A DNA stretch of 64,000 nucleotides, taken from assembly GCF_019428685.1 (NCBI RefSeq), contig NZ_CP080096.1, positions 434,001 through 498,000 on the forward strand, read 5' to 3'. This DNA comes from Paraburkholderia edwinii. GTDB taxonomy: Bacteria > Pseudomonadota > Gammaproteobacteria > Burkholderiales > Burkholderiaceae. The notes beneath the pieces were generated by a model. It was given only the letters and a program-made list of their open reading frames with translations, had not been told where the DNA came from and ran no database searches. Positions within the stretch are counted from its first letter, which is position 1. Every line of letters begins with the position of its first letter. Shown here piece by piece: positions 8,500 through 17,969 of the stretch. Both the position numbers and the translations under genes were made by a program.

Positions 8500-9729
8500 A
8501 TGTCGTTGCATGCACGTGCTTCCCTCACGCTCGGCAAGCTTGCCGTGGCGCTCACGTTTGCAGGAATGGCCATAGCGGCGCACGCCGATACGGTCCGCGT
8601 CACGGTCGCGCACTACAGCGACCAGACGGCGCCGTACTTCGAGAAAATGGCGCGTCAGTTCGAAAAGGCGAATCCCGGCACGACGATCAAGATCGAAGAC
8701 GTGAACTGGGACACGCTGCAGCAGAAGCTGCAAACGGACATCTCCGGTAACGCGAACGCCGACCTCGCGATCGTCGGTACGCGCTGGCTGCTCGACTTCG
8801 TGAAGGACGGCGTGGCCGAGCCGCTCGACGGCTATATGGACGCGAGCTTCAAGAACCGCTTTATCGGCCCGTTCCTGGCGCCGGGCCAGATCGACGGCAA
8901 GACGTACGGCCTGCCGATCGCCGCTTCCGCGCGCGCGCTGTACTACAACAAGGATCTGCTCGCGAGCGTCGGCTACCCGAACGGCCCGAAAACGTGGAAT
9001 GACGTGATCGATGCGTCGAAGAAGCTGAAGGCGAAGGGCATTGCCGGTTTCGGCCTGCAGGGCAAGGAAATCGAAACGGACGTCTACTATTACTACGCGC
9101 TGTGGACCAACGGCGGCGACGTGGTGGCAAAGGGCAAGGCCGCGTTCGATTCGCCAGCCGGCATCAAGGCCGCGACGCTCTACAAGACGATGATCGACGA
9201 AGGCCTCACGCAGCCGGGCGTGACCGGCTACAGCCGTGAAGACGTGCAGAACCTCTTCAAGCAGGGCCGCGTGGCGATGGTGATTTCCGCGCCGTTCCTT
9301 GCGAAGCAGATCAAGAAGGAAGCGCCGAATCTCAAGTACGGCATCGATCCGATCCCGGTTGGCACGAAGGAAGCGACCTACGCCGTCACCGATTCGATCG
9401 TGATGTTCAAGAACTCGAAGGTGAAGAAGAGCGCGTGGAAGTTCCTCGACTATCTGTTCACGAAGGAACCGCGCGTCGAGTTCACGAGCACGGAAGGCTT
9501 CCTGCCGACCACGAAGGCTGAAGCGGCCGACCCAGCGTTCGCCGATCCGGACACGAAGGCGTTTATCGCCCTGCTGCCGACCGCGCACTTCGCGCCGACG
9601 ATCACCGGCTGGGAAGACACCGCGAAGGCTGTCACGAACGCGATGCAATCGGTGTATCTGGGCAAGGCGAAACCGTCTGACGCGCTGAAGCAGGCGGCAA
9701 CCGAAGCCGATAAGTCGTTGGGCCAATAA
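8500..9729 (+). CDS. Extracellular solute-binding protein of carbohydrate ABC importer
   Basis: Periplasmic receptor of 409 residues that hands its ligand to the two permeases encoded downstream. Residues 1-28 form a signal peptide (SLTLGKLAVALTFAGMAIAA then HADT). The mature part has the group-1 binding-protein pattern: VTVAHYSDQTAPYFEKMARQ at the start, YGLPIAASARALYYNKDLL and GRVAMVISAPFLAKQ further on. The ATG at 8500 follows AGGAGAG at 8489-8495; longer in-frame starts would place extra sequence before the signal peptide. Three 15-bp repeats overlap its stop codon and a strong hairpin separates it from the permease genes. Confidence 0.94.
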   Translation: MSLHARASLTLGKLAVALTFAGMAIAAHADTVRVTVAHYSDQTAPYFEKMARQFEKANPGTTIKIEDVNWDTLQQKLQTDISGNANADLAIVGTRWLLDFVKDGVAEPLDGYMDASFKNRFIGPFLAPGQIDGKTYGLPIAASARALYYNKDLLASVGYPNGPKTWNDVIDASKKLKAKGIAGFGLQGKEIETDVYYYYALWTNGGDVVAKGKAAFDSPAGIKAATLYKTMIDEGLTQPGVTGYSREDVQNLFKQGRVAMVISAPFLAKQIKKEAPNLKYGIDPIPVGTKEATYAVTDSIVMFKNSKVKKSAWKFLDYLFTKEPRVEFTSTEGFLPTTKAEAADPAFADPDTKAFIALLPTAHFAPTITGWEDTAKAVTNAMQSVYLGKAKPSDALKQAATEADKSLGQ

Positions 9730-9760
9730 GCGTTGGGCCAGTAGCTTTCGGCCAATAAGC
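9716..9760 (+). repeat. Three near-tandem 15-bp copies across the binding-protein stop codon
   Basis: CGTTGGGCCAATAAG (9716-9730), CGTTGGGCCAGTAGC (9731-9745) and TTTCGGCCAATAAGC (9746-9760) are near-copies. The first two are in the same reading frame and each encodes Leu-Gly-Gln then a stop. The end of the gene has thus been duplicated, giving back-up stop codons. Confidence 0.75.
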
Positions 9761-9815
9761 ACTCATCATGGCGCCGCATCGCGTTCTTCGCGCACGCGGC
9801 GTCGACGTCCCCAGG

Positions 9816-9844
9816 CCTGTGCCGCCGCTCGCCGGCGGCACAGG
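9816..9844 (+). promoter_or_regulatory. Strong intercistronic hairpin between binding protein and permeases
   Basis: Perfect 12-bp arms CCTGTGCCGCCG (9816-9827) and CGGCGGCACAGG (9833-9844) with loop CTCGC, and no T-run. It lies 55 bases before the first permease start. Such structures in malE-malF-like positions stabilise the upstream message so that the receptor outnumbers the permeases. This function is inferred. Confidence 0.75.
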
Positions 9845-9898
9845 TCATGCCGCACCCGGCCTCGCGGCCGGCGCAATTCTGACCGAGCACGAGCACGC

Positions 9899-10831
9899 AT
9901 GAGCCGTCCCGCCTCCGCTTCCGCACCTGCCGCGCTGCGCGCCTCCGGGTCCGTATCGCCGCGCATGACCACGCCGTGGCTGCTGATCGCGCCTAGCCTG
10001 ATCCTGGCGCTGTTCATCATCAGCTATCCGATTTTCAACATCGTCTACCAGTCGGTACACGATGTGTCGCGCTTCGGTGCGATTCGCGATTTCAACGGGC
10101 TGCAGAATTTCTACACCGTGTTCTCGGACCCGGTGTTTCTCGACGCGACGCGCCGCACGCTCGTGTGGACCGCCTGCGTGGTCGGCGGCACCGTGCTGTT
10201 CTCGGTGCCCGTCGCGCTGGTGCTAAACCAGGATTTTCATGGCCGCGGCATCGCGCGCACGATCGTGATGTTGCCGTGGTCCGTTTCGCTGACGATGACC
10301 GCCGTGGTCTGGCGCTGGGCCTTCAACGACGACTACGGCATGGTCAACGTCACGTTGCAGCGCCTCGGCTTGATCGGCGGCCCGATTCACTGGCTCGCCA
10401 CGCCTGAGCTCGCGTTCCCGGTGGAAATCGCGGTCGGCATTCTTGTGTCGATTCCGTTTACCGTGACCATTCTGCTCGGCGGCTTGTCGTCTGTGCCCGG
10501 CGATATTTACGAAGCCGCGCGCATCGACGGTGCGAGCGCCTGGCAGCAATTCCGCCAGCTCACGCTGCCGCTGCTGCGGCCGTTTATCAACATGGCGATT
10601 CTGTTGAACGTGATCTACGTGTTCAACTCGTTCCCGATTATCTGGGTGATGACGCAAGGCGGCCCCGACAACGGCACGCACATTCTCGTCACCTATCTGT
10701 ACGAACTCGGCTTCCGGCTCGGCCGGCCGGGTCAGGCGGCCGCGGTGTCGCTGATCATGCTCGTGATGCTGTTCGTGTTTTCGATCGTGTATCTGCGCAT
10801 GCAGCCGCAAAAAGAAGGAGACGCCGCATGA
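9899..10831 (+). CDS. ABC importer permease, MalF/UgpA type
   Basis: First membrane subunit of the carbohydrate importer, 310 residues with about six helices. The binding-protein-dependent transport signature (EAA loop) reads YEAARIDGASAWQQFRQLTL, followed by PLLRPFINMA. It contacts the ATPase through this loop. The start at 9899 (MSRPASAS) has only weak upstream complementarity to 16S rRNA. An internal ATG at 9964 (MTTPWLLIAPS) would start directly before helix 1 and cannot be excluded. It overlaps the next permease gene by four bases (ATGA), so the two are translationally coupled. Confidence 0.94.
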   Translation: MSRPASASAPAALRASGSVSPRMTTPWLLIAPSLILALFIISYPIFNIVYQSVHDVSRFGAIRDFNGLQNFYTVFSDPVFLDATRRTLVWTACVVGGTVLFSVPVALVLNQDFHGRGIARTIVMLPWSVSLTMTAVVWRWAFNDDYGMVNVTLQRLGLIGGPIHWLATPELAFPVEIAVGILVSIPFTVTILLGGLSSVPGDIYEAARIDGASAWQQFRQLTLPLLRPFINMAILLNVIYVFNSFPIIWVMTQGGPDNGTHILVTYLYELGFRLGRPGQAAAVSLIMLVMLFVFSIVYLRMQPQKEGDAA

Positions 10832-11673
10832 ACGCGAAAATGAAACGCTCGCTGTGGTGCTGGCTCGCGCTGTCGCCGCTCGTCGTGGTCGTGCTGTTTC
10901 CGTTCGCGGTGATGTTTTTCACCGCGCTGAAGCCCGCGCAGGAAGTGTTCGTCTATCCGGCGCGCTGGCTGCCGGTGCACTGGCACTGGCAGAACTTTGT
11001 CGATATGTGGACCGCGGCGAATTTCGGCGTCGCGCTGCGCAATAGCGCGGTGATCAGCTGCCTGTCGACGCTGCTCGCGCTGGCGGTCAGCCTGCCCGCC
11101 GCGTATGCGCTTGCGCGCTTTCCGTTTAGCGGTCGCAGCGTGTACCGGCAGTTCCTGCTCGTCACGCAGATGCTGTCGCCCATTCTGCTGGTGGTCGGTC
11201 TGTTCCGGCTTGCCGCGATGATTCCGTACGGCGACGGCAACCTCGTCGATTCGAAAATCGGCGTCATCGTGTCGTATGCGGCATTCAATATCGCGTTTGC
11301 GGTGTGGATGCTGTCGTCGTATTTCGCGACGGTGCCGCGCGATCTCGAAGAATCGGCGTGGCTCGAAGGTTGCAGCCGGACGCGCGCGGTATTCAAGGTG
11401 TTTCTGCCGCTCGCGGTACCGGCTATCGTCGTCACCGCGATTTTCACGTTTATCAATGCGTGGAACGAGTTTGCCGTGGTCTATACGCTGATCCGCTCGC
11501 CGGAAAACAAGACGCTGACCGTGCAGGTCACGGATATGGTGGCGGGCAAATACACGGTCGAATGGCATCTCGTGATGGCCGCCACGTTGTGTGCGACGCT
11601 GCCGGTTTCGGTGGTGTTCGCGTGGCTGCAGCGCTATCTCGTCAAAGGGCTTGCGCTGGGTGCGGTGAAGTAG
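10828..11673 (+). CDS. ABC importer permease, MalG/UgpE type
   Basis: Second membrane subunit, 281 residues and about six helices, forming a heterodimer with the product of the preceding gene. The EAA loop reads LEESAWLEGCSRTRAVFKVF followed by LPLAVPAIV. The start overlaps the stop of the preceding permease as ATGA, preceded by AAAGAAGGAG about ten bases upstream. No gene for a catabolic enzyme follows; the operon appears to end here. Confidence 0.95.
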   Translation: MNAKMKRSLWCWLALSPLVVVVLFPFAVMFFTALKPAQEVFVYPARWLPVHWHWQNFVDMWTAANFGVALRNSAVISCLSTLLALAVSLPAAYALARFPFSGRSVYRQFLLVTQMLSPILLVVGLFRLAAMIPYGDGNLVDSKIGVIVSYAAFNIAFAVWMLSSYFATVPRDLEESAWLEGCSRTRAVFKVFLPLAVPAIVVTAIFTFINAWNEFAVVYTLIRSPENKTLTVQVTDMVAGKYTVEWHLVMAATLCATLPVSVVFAWLQRYLVKGLALGAVK

Positions 11674-11808
11674 TGGTCCGGGACGCGGCTGATGGCCGCG
11701 CCTGAAGACCGCGGCTAAAGTCCGCGGTTGAATACGACACATACCCGGGACTAGACTGTCGGTTTTCCATTGCGCGAAGAATTACGCATAACGAATGGAG
11801 ACCGACGC

Positions 11809-13269
11809 ATGACCCACAATATCGAAGGGCGCGCACGCTGGCTGGCACTTGTCGTGCTTTGCCTCGGCGTGCTGATGATCGTGCTCGACACGACGATCGT
11901 GAATGTCGCCTTGCCTTCGATCGCAGCCGATCTCGGCTTCTCCGAAACATCGCTAGTGTGGGTCGTCAATGCCTACATGCTCACGTTCGGCGGCTTTTTG
12001 CTGCTCGGCGGGCGCCTCGGTGATCTGTACGGACACCGCAAGCTGTTCCTGGCCGGCATCACATTGTTCACCCTGGCGTCGCTCGCATGCGGGCTCGCGA
12101 ATTCGCAGGTGATGCTGGTCTGTGCACGCGCGGTGCAAGGGCTCGGCGGCGCGGTCGTCTCGGCGGTATCGCTGTCGCTGATCATGAATCTGTTCACCGA
12201 GCCCGACGAACGCGCCAAGGCAATGGGCGTGTACGGCTTCGTCTGCGCCGGCGGCGGCAGCATCGGCGTGCTGCTCGGCGGACTGCTGACGAATCTGCTC
12301 AGCTGGCACTGGATCTTCCTCGTCAATCTGCCGATCGGCGTCGCCGTGTATGCGTTGTGCGTCACGCTGCTGCCCGCGGGGCGCGGCCATGCGCACGGCG
12401 AGCGGCTCGATGTCGCCGGCGCGATTACGGTGACGGCCTCGCTGATGCTCGCCGTCTATGCGATCGTCAACGGCAACGAAGCGGGCTGGACGTCCGCGCA
12501 AACGCTCGGCTTGATCGGCATGGCGATCGTGTTGCTTGCGGTATTCCTCGCGATCGAGGCGCGGGTGCAACATCCGCTGATGCCGCTCGCGCTGTTCCGC
12601 AAGCGCAATGTGACGATTGCGAATGCGATCGGCGTGTTGTGGGCCGCCGCGATGTTCGCATGGTTCTTTATCTCGGCGCTGTATATGCAGCGTGTGCTCG
12701 GCTATGCGCCGTTTCAGGTCGGGCTCGCGTTTTTGCCGGCGAATCTGATCATGGCGGTCTTCTCGCTTGGGCTTTCGGCGCGCATCGTGATGCGCTTCGG
12801 TATTCGCCGGCCGATCGGCGTCGGTCTGCTGCTCGCCGCGATCGGGCTGCTGCTGTTTGCGCGCGCGCCGGTGACGGGCCAGTTCGTGATCGACGTGCTG
12901 CCCGGCATGGCGCTGCTCGGCATCGGCGCCGGCGTCGCATTCAATCCGGTGCTGCTCGCCGCGATGAACGACGTCGAGCCGAGCGATTCGGGGCTGGCGT
13001 CGGGCATCGTCAATACATCATTCATGATGGGCGGCGCGCTCGGTCTCGCGGTGCTCGCGAGCCTCGCGGCCGCGCAAACCGGCGAGCCAGGCGCGACGCA
13101 GGACGCACGCGCCGCGCTCACGGACGGCTATCACGTCGCGTTCCTGTTCGGCGCGATCTTCGCCGCGCTGGCCGCGGCGTTCGGCGCGTTTCTGCTGCGC
13201 ACGGCGTCGCCGGGCGAGGCGCAAGCGCGGGAAGGAAGCGAAAACCGGGCTGCGACTGATCGGGTTTGA
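11809..13269 (+). CDS. DHA2-family (14-helix) MFS drug/proton antiporter
   Basis: Inner-membrane efflux carrier of 486 residues. The N-terminal motif LDTTIVNVALPSIAADLG (motif D1 of the DHA2/EmrB family), then GGRLGDLYGHRKLF (motif A) and VNLPIG (motif C region) are all present. The predicted 14 helices fit EmrB/QacA-type exporters, which expel hydrophobic drugs or lipophilic cations using the proton gradient. No membrane-fusion (EmrA) partner is adjacent. The ATG at 11809 follows ATGGAGACC. The start 13 codons earlier would add a charged leader not seen in the family. A short inverted repeat (11708-11714 with 11722-11728) lies upstream. Confidence 0.9.
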   Translation: MTHNIEGRARWLALVVLCLGVLMIVLDTTIVNVALPSIAADLGFSETSLVWVVNAYMLTFGGFLLLGGRLGDLYGHRKLFLAGITLFTLASLACGLANSQVMLVCARAVQGLGGAVVSAVSLSLIMNLFTEPDERAKAMGVYGFVCAGGGSIGVLLGGLLTNLLSWHWIFLVNLPIGVAVYALCVTLLPAGRGHAHGERLDVAGAITVTASLMLAVYAIVNGNEAGWTSAQTLGLIGMAIVLLAVFLAIEARVQHPLMPLALFRKRNVTIANAIGVLWAAAMFAWFFISALYMQRVLGYAPFQVGLAFLPANLIMAVFSLGLSARIVMRFGIRRPIGVGLLLAAIGLLLFARAPVTGQFVIDVLPGMALLGIGAGVAFNPVLLAAMNDVEPSDSGLASGIVNTSFMMGGALGLAVLASLAAAQTGEPGATQDARAALTDGYHVAFLFGAIFAALAAAFGAFLLRTASPGEAQAREGSENRAATDRV

Positions 13270-13334
13270 AGCGGGAGTTCAAAGCGGCGCCCAGCGAACG
13301 CCAACACCGGTCTGTCTTGCCTCAAGGAGGCGTT

Positions 13335-13694
13335 ATGAACGACCGCTCTACCGTCGACGAAATCGTCCGCCGCGCCTATGCGGCATACGAGGCGAAAGAC
13401 CGCGCCGCCCTCGAGGCGACGCTCGCCGACCATTTCACTTTTACGAGCCCGCAGGACGACCGGATCGATCGGCGCACCTACTTCGAGCGGTGCTGGCCGA
13501 TCAACGAAGAGATCGAATACTGCCGCATCGAGAAGCTGTTCGTGGAAGGGAATGAGGCTTTCGTCCGGTACGCGTGCAAACGGAAAGGGGGCGCGCCGTT
13601 TCGCAATGCCGAGTTGTTCCGCGTCGAGAGCGGGAAGATTGTCGAGGTGCAGGTCTTTTTCGGCTTTACCGCGCACGACATTGCGGCAGCGTAG
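13335..13694 (+). CDS. NTF2-like / SnoaL-like small protein
   Basis: A 119-residue single-domain protein of the NTF2-like cone fold: an N-terminal helix (VDEIVRRAYAAYEAKDRAAL), the typical LADHFTFTSPQDD strand and a C-terminal sheet ending VEVQVFFGF. Members act as small isomerases, cyclases or ligand-binding domains, and nothing here points to a specific substrate. The ATG at 13335 has a near-perfect AAGGAGG at 13324-13330. It follows the DHA2 carrier by 65 bp and may be cotranscribed with it. Confidence 0.85.
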   Translation: MNDRSTVDEIVRRAYAAYEAKDRAALEATLADHFTFTSPQDDRIDRRTYFERCWPINEEIEYCRIEKLFVEGNEAFVRYACKRKGGAPFRNAELFRVESGKIVEVQVFFGFTAHDIAAA

Positions 13695-13869
13695 CAACCC
13701 CGTTGTGGGCTGAGGTGGCCCTGCAACATCCGGCGTCTGTCACCACGCCGACGGCACCGGTAAGTTCGACTGCCTGAGCGACATTAATGTGACAGCTTTT
13801 CCGACTGTACCGCGGGCCGCGCATCGCGCCGCCCGCCTGCTGCTTTATGCTGCACCACTGCCGACCGGA

Positions 13870-14202
13870 TCAATGTGGCCCGTTGGTAGGCTGTTCGTCG
13901 GGCGACGCTTCGAGCGGCTTGTGCGCATCGCCGCCGGCACCCGGAAAGAATGCGTTCCAGACCGCTCGCACGCCTTCGGCCGCCGCGACTTCAGCGCCGA
14001 TGTTTTCGGTATCGCCGCTCTTCACCGGGTCTTTGCTCAAGCCGCGCCAGTGCGTAAAGACGAGCGGCGGCTTTTCGGTCCACTCACCCTCGGTATATCG
14101 CGCAAACGCCGTTTCGCCACTCACCAGCTGCACTTCGTACCATCCCTCGCGCGCCGGCTTGTATTCGTCTAACGGAAACCACTCGGTCGGATCAATTTCC
14201 AT
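13870..14202 (-). CDS. Conserved hypothetical protein, 110 residues
   Basis: I do not recognise a named family with confidence. The protein is acidic and tryptophan-rich (WFPLDEYKPAREGWYEVQL, then VFTHWRGLSKDP), without signal peptide or membrane segment. The repeated pattern of a short aromatic beta segment followed by Glu/Asp-rich linker suggests a small beta-rich domain. An upstream GAAAGAGGGACGAT supplies a plausible ribosome binding site before the ATG at 14202. The opposing strand also has open frames here, but codon use and the binding site favour this one. Confidence 0.6.
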   Translation of the reverse strand: MEIDPTEWFPLDEYKPAREGWYEVQLVSGETAFARYTEGEWTEKPPLVFTHWRGLSKDPVKSGDTENIGAEVAAAEGVRAVWNAFFPGAGGDAHKPLEASPDEQPTNGPH

Positions 14203-14437
14203 ATCGTCCCTCTTTCGGTTCGTCTGTCATCACGGGTGCTACACGACTGCCGCCAGTATGCATTGTACGTGCGGAAAGGGTCGTCCTCACGATCGGCGCG
14301 CCGCGCCCCGCCGAAATTTAGCGCAGGCAAACATATCCAGTTTCTTCGAACGAGAGGCCCAACTTGTTCGTACGTCATTCGACGTCCCAAAGACCACAAT
14401 TCCCTTCACACCGAACGCATGTTCATAGGAGAACATC

Positions 14438-15175
14438 ATGAATCGCTTTGAAGGAAAGACCGTACTCGTCACCGGCGGCAACAGTGGAATGGGCCTCGTC
14501 ACCGCGCAGGCTTTTGCGGCCGAAGGCGCGCGTGTGATCATCACGGGCCGCGATGAAGCGTCGCTCGCAGCGGCGGCCCGTACGCTCGGCGAATCCGCGC
14601 TCGCGATCCGCAACGACGCGGGCTCGGCCGCAGGGGCACGCGAACTCGCGCAGCGTCTGACCAACGAGGACGTGCGTCTCGACGCGGTGTTCATCAATGC
14701 GGGCATCGCGAAGTTCGCGGCATTTGCGGACGTCGCGGAATCGATGTGGGACGAGTCGTTCGACATCAACGTCAAAGGGCCGTACTTCCAGATTCAGGCT
14801 CTGACGCCGCTCTTCAACAAGGGCGCGTCGATCGTGCTCAACGCGTCGATCAATGCGCACATCGGCATGCCGTCGTCGTCCGTTTATGCGGCGAGCAAGG
14901 CCGCGTTGATCTCGCTGGCGAAGACGCTGTCGGCCGAGCTACTGCCGCGCGGCGTGCGCGTCAATGTGGTCAGCCCGGGCCCGGTCACGACGCCGCTGCA
15001 TACGAAGCTGGGTTTCGACGACGACACGAAGGAGCAGATCCGCAATCAGATTCCGCTCGGCCGCTTCGGCAATTCGAGCGAAATCGCATCGACGGTGCTG
15101 CATCTGGCGTCGGCGGAGTCGGGCTTTATTGTCGGCACCGAGATCGTGATCGATGGCGGGATGATCCAGCTTTAA
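14438..15175 (+). CDS. SDR-family oxidoreductase
   Basis: Classical short-chain dehydrogenase of 245 residues with TGGNSGMG cofactor loop at 12-19, NAG at 87-89, and catalytic Ser137, Tyr150 and Lys154 (YAASK). Closest in feel to the small glucose-dehydrogenase/3-oxoacyl-reductase-like group that is often induced by HxlR or TetR regulators. No such regulator is adjacent. The ribosome binding site TAGGAGAA lies just before the ATG. The 230 bp upstream contain an ATGTTC/GAACAT pair close to the start that could be a small operator. The substrate is unknown. Confidence 0.9.
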   Translation: MNRFEGKTVLVTGGNSGMGLVTAQAFAAEGARVIITGRDEASLAAAARTLGESALAIRNDAGSAAGARELAQRLTNEDVRLDAVFINAGIAKFAAFADVAESMWDESFDINVKGPYFQIQALTPLFNKGASIVLNASINAHIGMPSSSVYAASKAALISLAKTLSAELLPRGVRVNVVSPGPVTTPLHTKLGFDDDTKEQIRNQIPLGRFGNSSEIASTVLHLASAESGFIVGTEIVIDGGMIQL

Positions 15176-15273
15176 GCAATCCGCTCCACGCAGCACGTTG
15201 CAGGCATACTTCTGACTCGGCATCACATCATGCAGGCGCCGGCTTCGCGGCCGGCGCTGTCGAGGAGAAGAAT

Positions 15274-16017
15274 GTGCAGCAGAGAACCAATGAATTCGGT
15301 CAGCCGATCGGCTTGGCGGTAGCAAACTGGCAAGGCGTGCCGAAGCCCGACGGCGCGACACTGACGGGCCGCTATTGCCGGCTCGAGCGCCTCGACGCAG
15401 AGCGGCATGCGGACGAACTGTACGACGCGTACGGGCAAGCGCCCGATGCGCGCGACTGGACCTATCTGAGCGCGGGACCGTTCGATGCGCTGGATGCGTT
15501 TCGCGCGCACCTCACGCGCATTGCCGCGACGGCGGACCCATTCCACTACACCGTGATCGATAGCGCGACGGGCAAGGCCGTCGGCACGCTCGCGCTGATG
15601 CGCATCGATGCGGGTAACGGTGTGATCGAAGTCGGCTTCGTCACGTTCTCGCGGTTGCTGCAGAAAACCCGGGCCGCCACTGAGGCGATTTATCTGTCGA
15701 TGCGCTACGCGTTCGACACGCTCGGCTATCGCCGCTTCGAATGGAAGTGCGATTCGCTCAATGTGCCGTCGCGTGCCGCGGCGTTGCGTTTCGGTTTCAC
15801 GTTCGAGGGGATTTTCCGCCAGGCCATCGTCATTCATGGGCGCAATCGCGACACCGCGTGGTTTTCGATTATCGACAGCGAATGGCCCGCGATTCGTGCG
15901 GGGTTCGATACATGGCTCGAGCCGGCGAACTTCGATGCCGGCGGCGTGCAGCAACGCAAGCTTGCTGAATTTATCGATATGCAACGCGGCATGGCGGGCG
16001 GCACCACTTCACGCTGA
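15274..16017 (+). CDS. GNAT-family N-acetyltransferase (RimJ/RimL-like)
   Basis: Predicted acetyl-CoA-dependent acetyltransferase of 247 residues. The pattern LTGRYCRLERLD, then DWTYLSAGPF, FHYTVIDSATGKAVGTLAL and FEWKCDSLNVPSRAAALRFG is that of the RimJ/RimL group that modifies small amines or protein N-termini. I chose the GTG at 15274 because GAGGAGAA lies at 15262-15269. Longer in-frame extensions run back into the preceding dehydrogenase gene and have no family similarity. It is separated from that gene by 98 bp and could share its transcript. Confidence 0.88.
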   Translation: MQQRTNEFGQPIGLAVANWQGVPKPDGATLTGRYCRLERLDAERHADELYDAYGQAPDARDWTYLSAGPFDALDAFRAHLTRIAATADPFHYTVIDSATGKAVGTLALMRIDAGNGVIEVGFVTFSRLLQKTRAATEAIYLSMRYAFDTLGYRRFEWKCDSLNVPSRAAALRFGFTFEGIFRQAIVIHGRNRDTAWFSIIDSEWPAIRAGFDTWLEPANFDAGGVQQRKLAEFIDMQRGMAGGTTSR

Positions 16018-16107
16018 CGCGTACATCACCACCGTGGCCTTGCAAGCGAGGCGCTGCTCGCGCCTCGCTCCACATACGCCGCGATGCTGCCCGGCTCGTA
16101 TGCGGGA

Positions 16108-16929
16108 TCAGCCCTTGATAAACGCGAGCAGATCGGCGTTGACCTTGTCGGCCTCGGTCGAGCACATGCCGTGCGGCGCGCCCGGATACACCTTTAGCGT
16201 CGCGTTCTTCACGATCTTCGCCGACATGCGGCCGGCTGCGTCGATCGGCACGATCTGATCGTCGTCGCCGTGCAGGATCAGCGTCGGCACGTCGATCTTC
16301 TGCAGATCGGCCGTGTAGTCGACTTCCGAAAACTCCTTGATGCACGCGTAGTGGCCGACGATGCCGCCGCTCATGCCCTGCCGCCAGAACTCGTCGATCG
16401 TGCCCTGCGAGACCTTCGCCCCCGGACGGTTGTAGCCGAAGAACGGCAGCGCCAGGTCCTTATAGAACTGCGAACGGTTGTCCGCGACACCTTTACGGAT
16501 GCCGTCGAACACGTCCTTCGGCAAGCCGCCCGGGTTTTTCTCCGTCTTCAGCATCAGCGGCGGCACCGCGCCGATCAGCACCGCTTTCGCAACACGCTTC
16601 GTGCCGTGACGGCCGATGTAGTGCGCGACTTCGCCGCCGCCCGTGGAGTGACCGACCAGCACCGCGTCCTTCAGGTCAAGATGTTCGATGACGGCGGCCA
16701 GATCGTCCGCGTAGGTATCCATATCGTTGCCGTTCGCCGTTTGCGACGAGCGGCCATGACCACGGCGGTCGTGTGCAACGACGCGAAAGCCCTGTTGCAC
16801 GAAAAACAGCAATTGCGGATCCCACGCATCGGCATCGAGCGGCCAGCCATGCGAGAAGACAATCGGTTGCCCACTGCCCCAATCCTTGTAGAAAATCTGA
16901 GCGCCGTCTTTGGTCGTGACCGTATTCAT
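16108..16929 (-). CDS. Alpha/beta hydrolase, non-haem chloroperoxidase/perhydrolase type
   Basis: Serine hydrolase of 273 residues in the family that includes cofactor-free haloperoxidases and aryl esterases. The oxyanion motif [10 protein letters not shown] is at 27-36, nucleophile Ser95 in GHSTGGGE, catalytic Asp224 in GDDDQIVP and His253 in APHGM, so the triad is complete. No signal peptide, so probably cytoplasmic. The family can show perhydrolase activity with peracids in addition to esterase activity; the natural substrate is unknown. The gene stands alone, with an ATG preceded by GGAGGTATAG. Confidence 0.92.
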   Translation of the reverse strand: MNTVTTKDGAQIFYKDWGSGQPIVFSHGWPLDADAWDPQLLFFVQQGFRVVAHDRRGHGRSSQTANGNDMDTYADDLAAVIEHLDLKDAVLVGHSTGGGEVAHYIGRHGTKRVAKAVLIGAVPPLMLKTEKNPGGLPKDVFDGIRKGVADNRSQFYKDLALPFFGYNRPGAKVSQGTIDEFWRQGMSGGIVGHYACIKEFSEVDYTADLQKIDVPTLILHGDDDQIVPIDAAGRMSAKIVKNATLKVYPGAPHGMCSTEADKVNADLLAFIKG

Positions 16930-17342
16930 CTATACCTCCGTGCTGGTGAAAAACCGGTGACTAGTATCGCGCGCCGGCCCATGAAAAGCGGGCACACGGC
17001 CCACTCGCCCATCAGCCGGGGAGTTGGGCGATCCAATGTTGCTCATTGCGGGACGTTTATCGGACGGTCGCAGGCCGCCGATCTATATAGACGAAAGCGC
17101 GGCACGCGCCGGCATGACCACGCCGGGCGCCCGCACGCAAACAAGGCGTCTTCGCGTACTGCACGACACCTTTAAATCGGTTCGCTGATTATGCCTGGGA
17201 TTTTTTTGCGCTGCATATAAACGATGGTTTATACGCGTTGCGCTTGCAGCGACGCCGTGGTGCCGCGATTGAGCGGTGATGGCCGCTTTGATTGCGCTAA
17301 GCGCGTCAACTCACGAGCGGCCGGATAAGGGCAAGGCGCGTG
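16930..17342. other. 413-bp intergenic region
   Basis: No gene seen. The left end must hold the promoter of the hydrolase gene. A small palindrome, TATAAAC (17216-17222) and GTTTATA (17227-17233) around GATG, follows a run of seven T at 17201-17207 and may be an operator or the relic of a terminator. The remainder is GC-rich without clear signals. Confidence 0.5.
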
Positions 17343-17816
17343 CTAGCGCCCGTCGTAGGCTTTCTCCAGCGCAGCAATATCAAGCTTGACCATGCCCATC
17401 ATCGCCTGCATGGCGCGCTTCGATTTCTCGCGGTCCTTGTCCTGCAAAAATTTGAGCATGACGGTCGGCACGATTTGCCAGGACATGCCGTAGCGGTCGG
17501 TCAGCCAGCCGCACTGCACCGGTGCGCCGCCTTCGACGAGCTTGTCCCACAGCGTGTCGACTTCCGCCTGCGTTTCGCATTTGACGAACATCGAGATAGC
17601 CGGCGAGAACGTGTACTGCGGGCCACCATTGAGGCCCACGAACTCACGGCCTTCGAGTTCGAACGTCACCGTCAGCACCTTGCCCGCCTCGCTCGGCACT
17701 GCGTCGTTGTAGTACGACGTCTCGACGATGCGGCTGTTTTTGAACACCGACACGTAGAACTTCGCCGCTTCTTCGGCCTGGCCGTCGAACCAGAGACATG
17801 TGGCTATCTTGTCCAT
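17343..17816 (-). CDS. VOC-family protein (3-dmu-9_3-mt / PhnB-like)
   Basis: A 157-residue vicinal-oxygen-chelate fold protein. It begins MDKIATCLWFDGQAEEAAKF, which is typical of the PhnB-like group formerly annotated as 3-demethylubiquinone methyltransferase, and it has WLTDRYGMSWQIVP at the expected late position. These proteins form dimers; most lack a proven function. It lies 153 bp downstream of another VOC gene in the same direction, suggesting a pair of related small proteins. The ATG follows a reverse-strand CAGGAGCC. Confidence 0.88.
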   Translation of the reverse strand: MDKIATCLWFDGQAEEAAKFYVSVFKNSRIVETSYYNDAVPSEAGKVLTVTFELEGREFVGLNGGPQYTFSPAISMFVKCETQAEVDTLWDKLVEGGAPVQCGWLTDRYGMSWQIVPTVMLKFLQDKDREKSKRAMQAMMGMVKLDIAALEKAYDGR

Positions 17817-17969
17817 CGAGGCTCCTGTTGGATGCTTGATCCTATTGTTTGGACGGCGGTTTCACGAGGCGGCGGCGCTCGGCGGCGCTCACATCGCACG
17901 CGCCGCCGGTCTGCACTTCGCGCTGGTTAGTGCCCGCTGTTCAGTGCCGTTAGCGCCGTCGTGCGCCGC

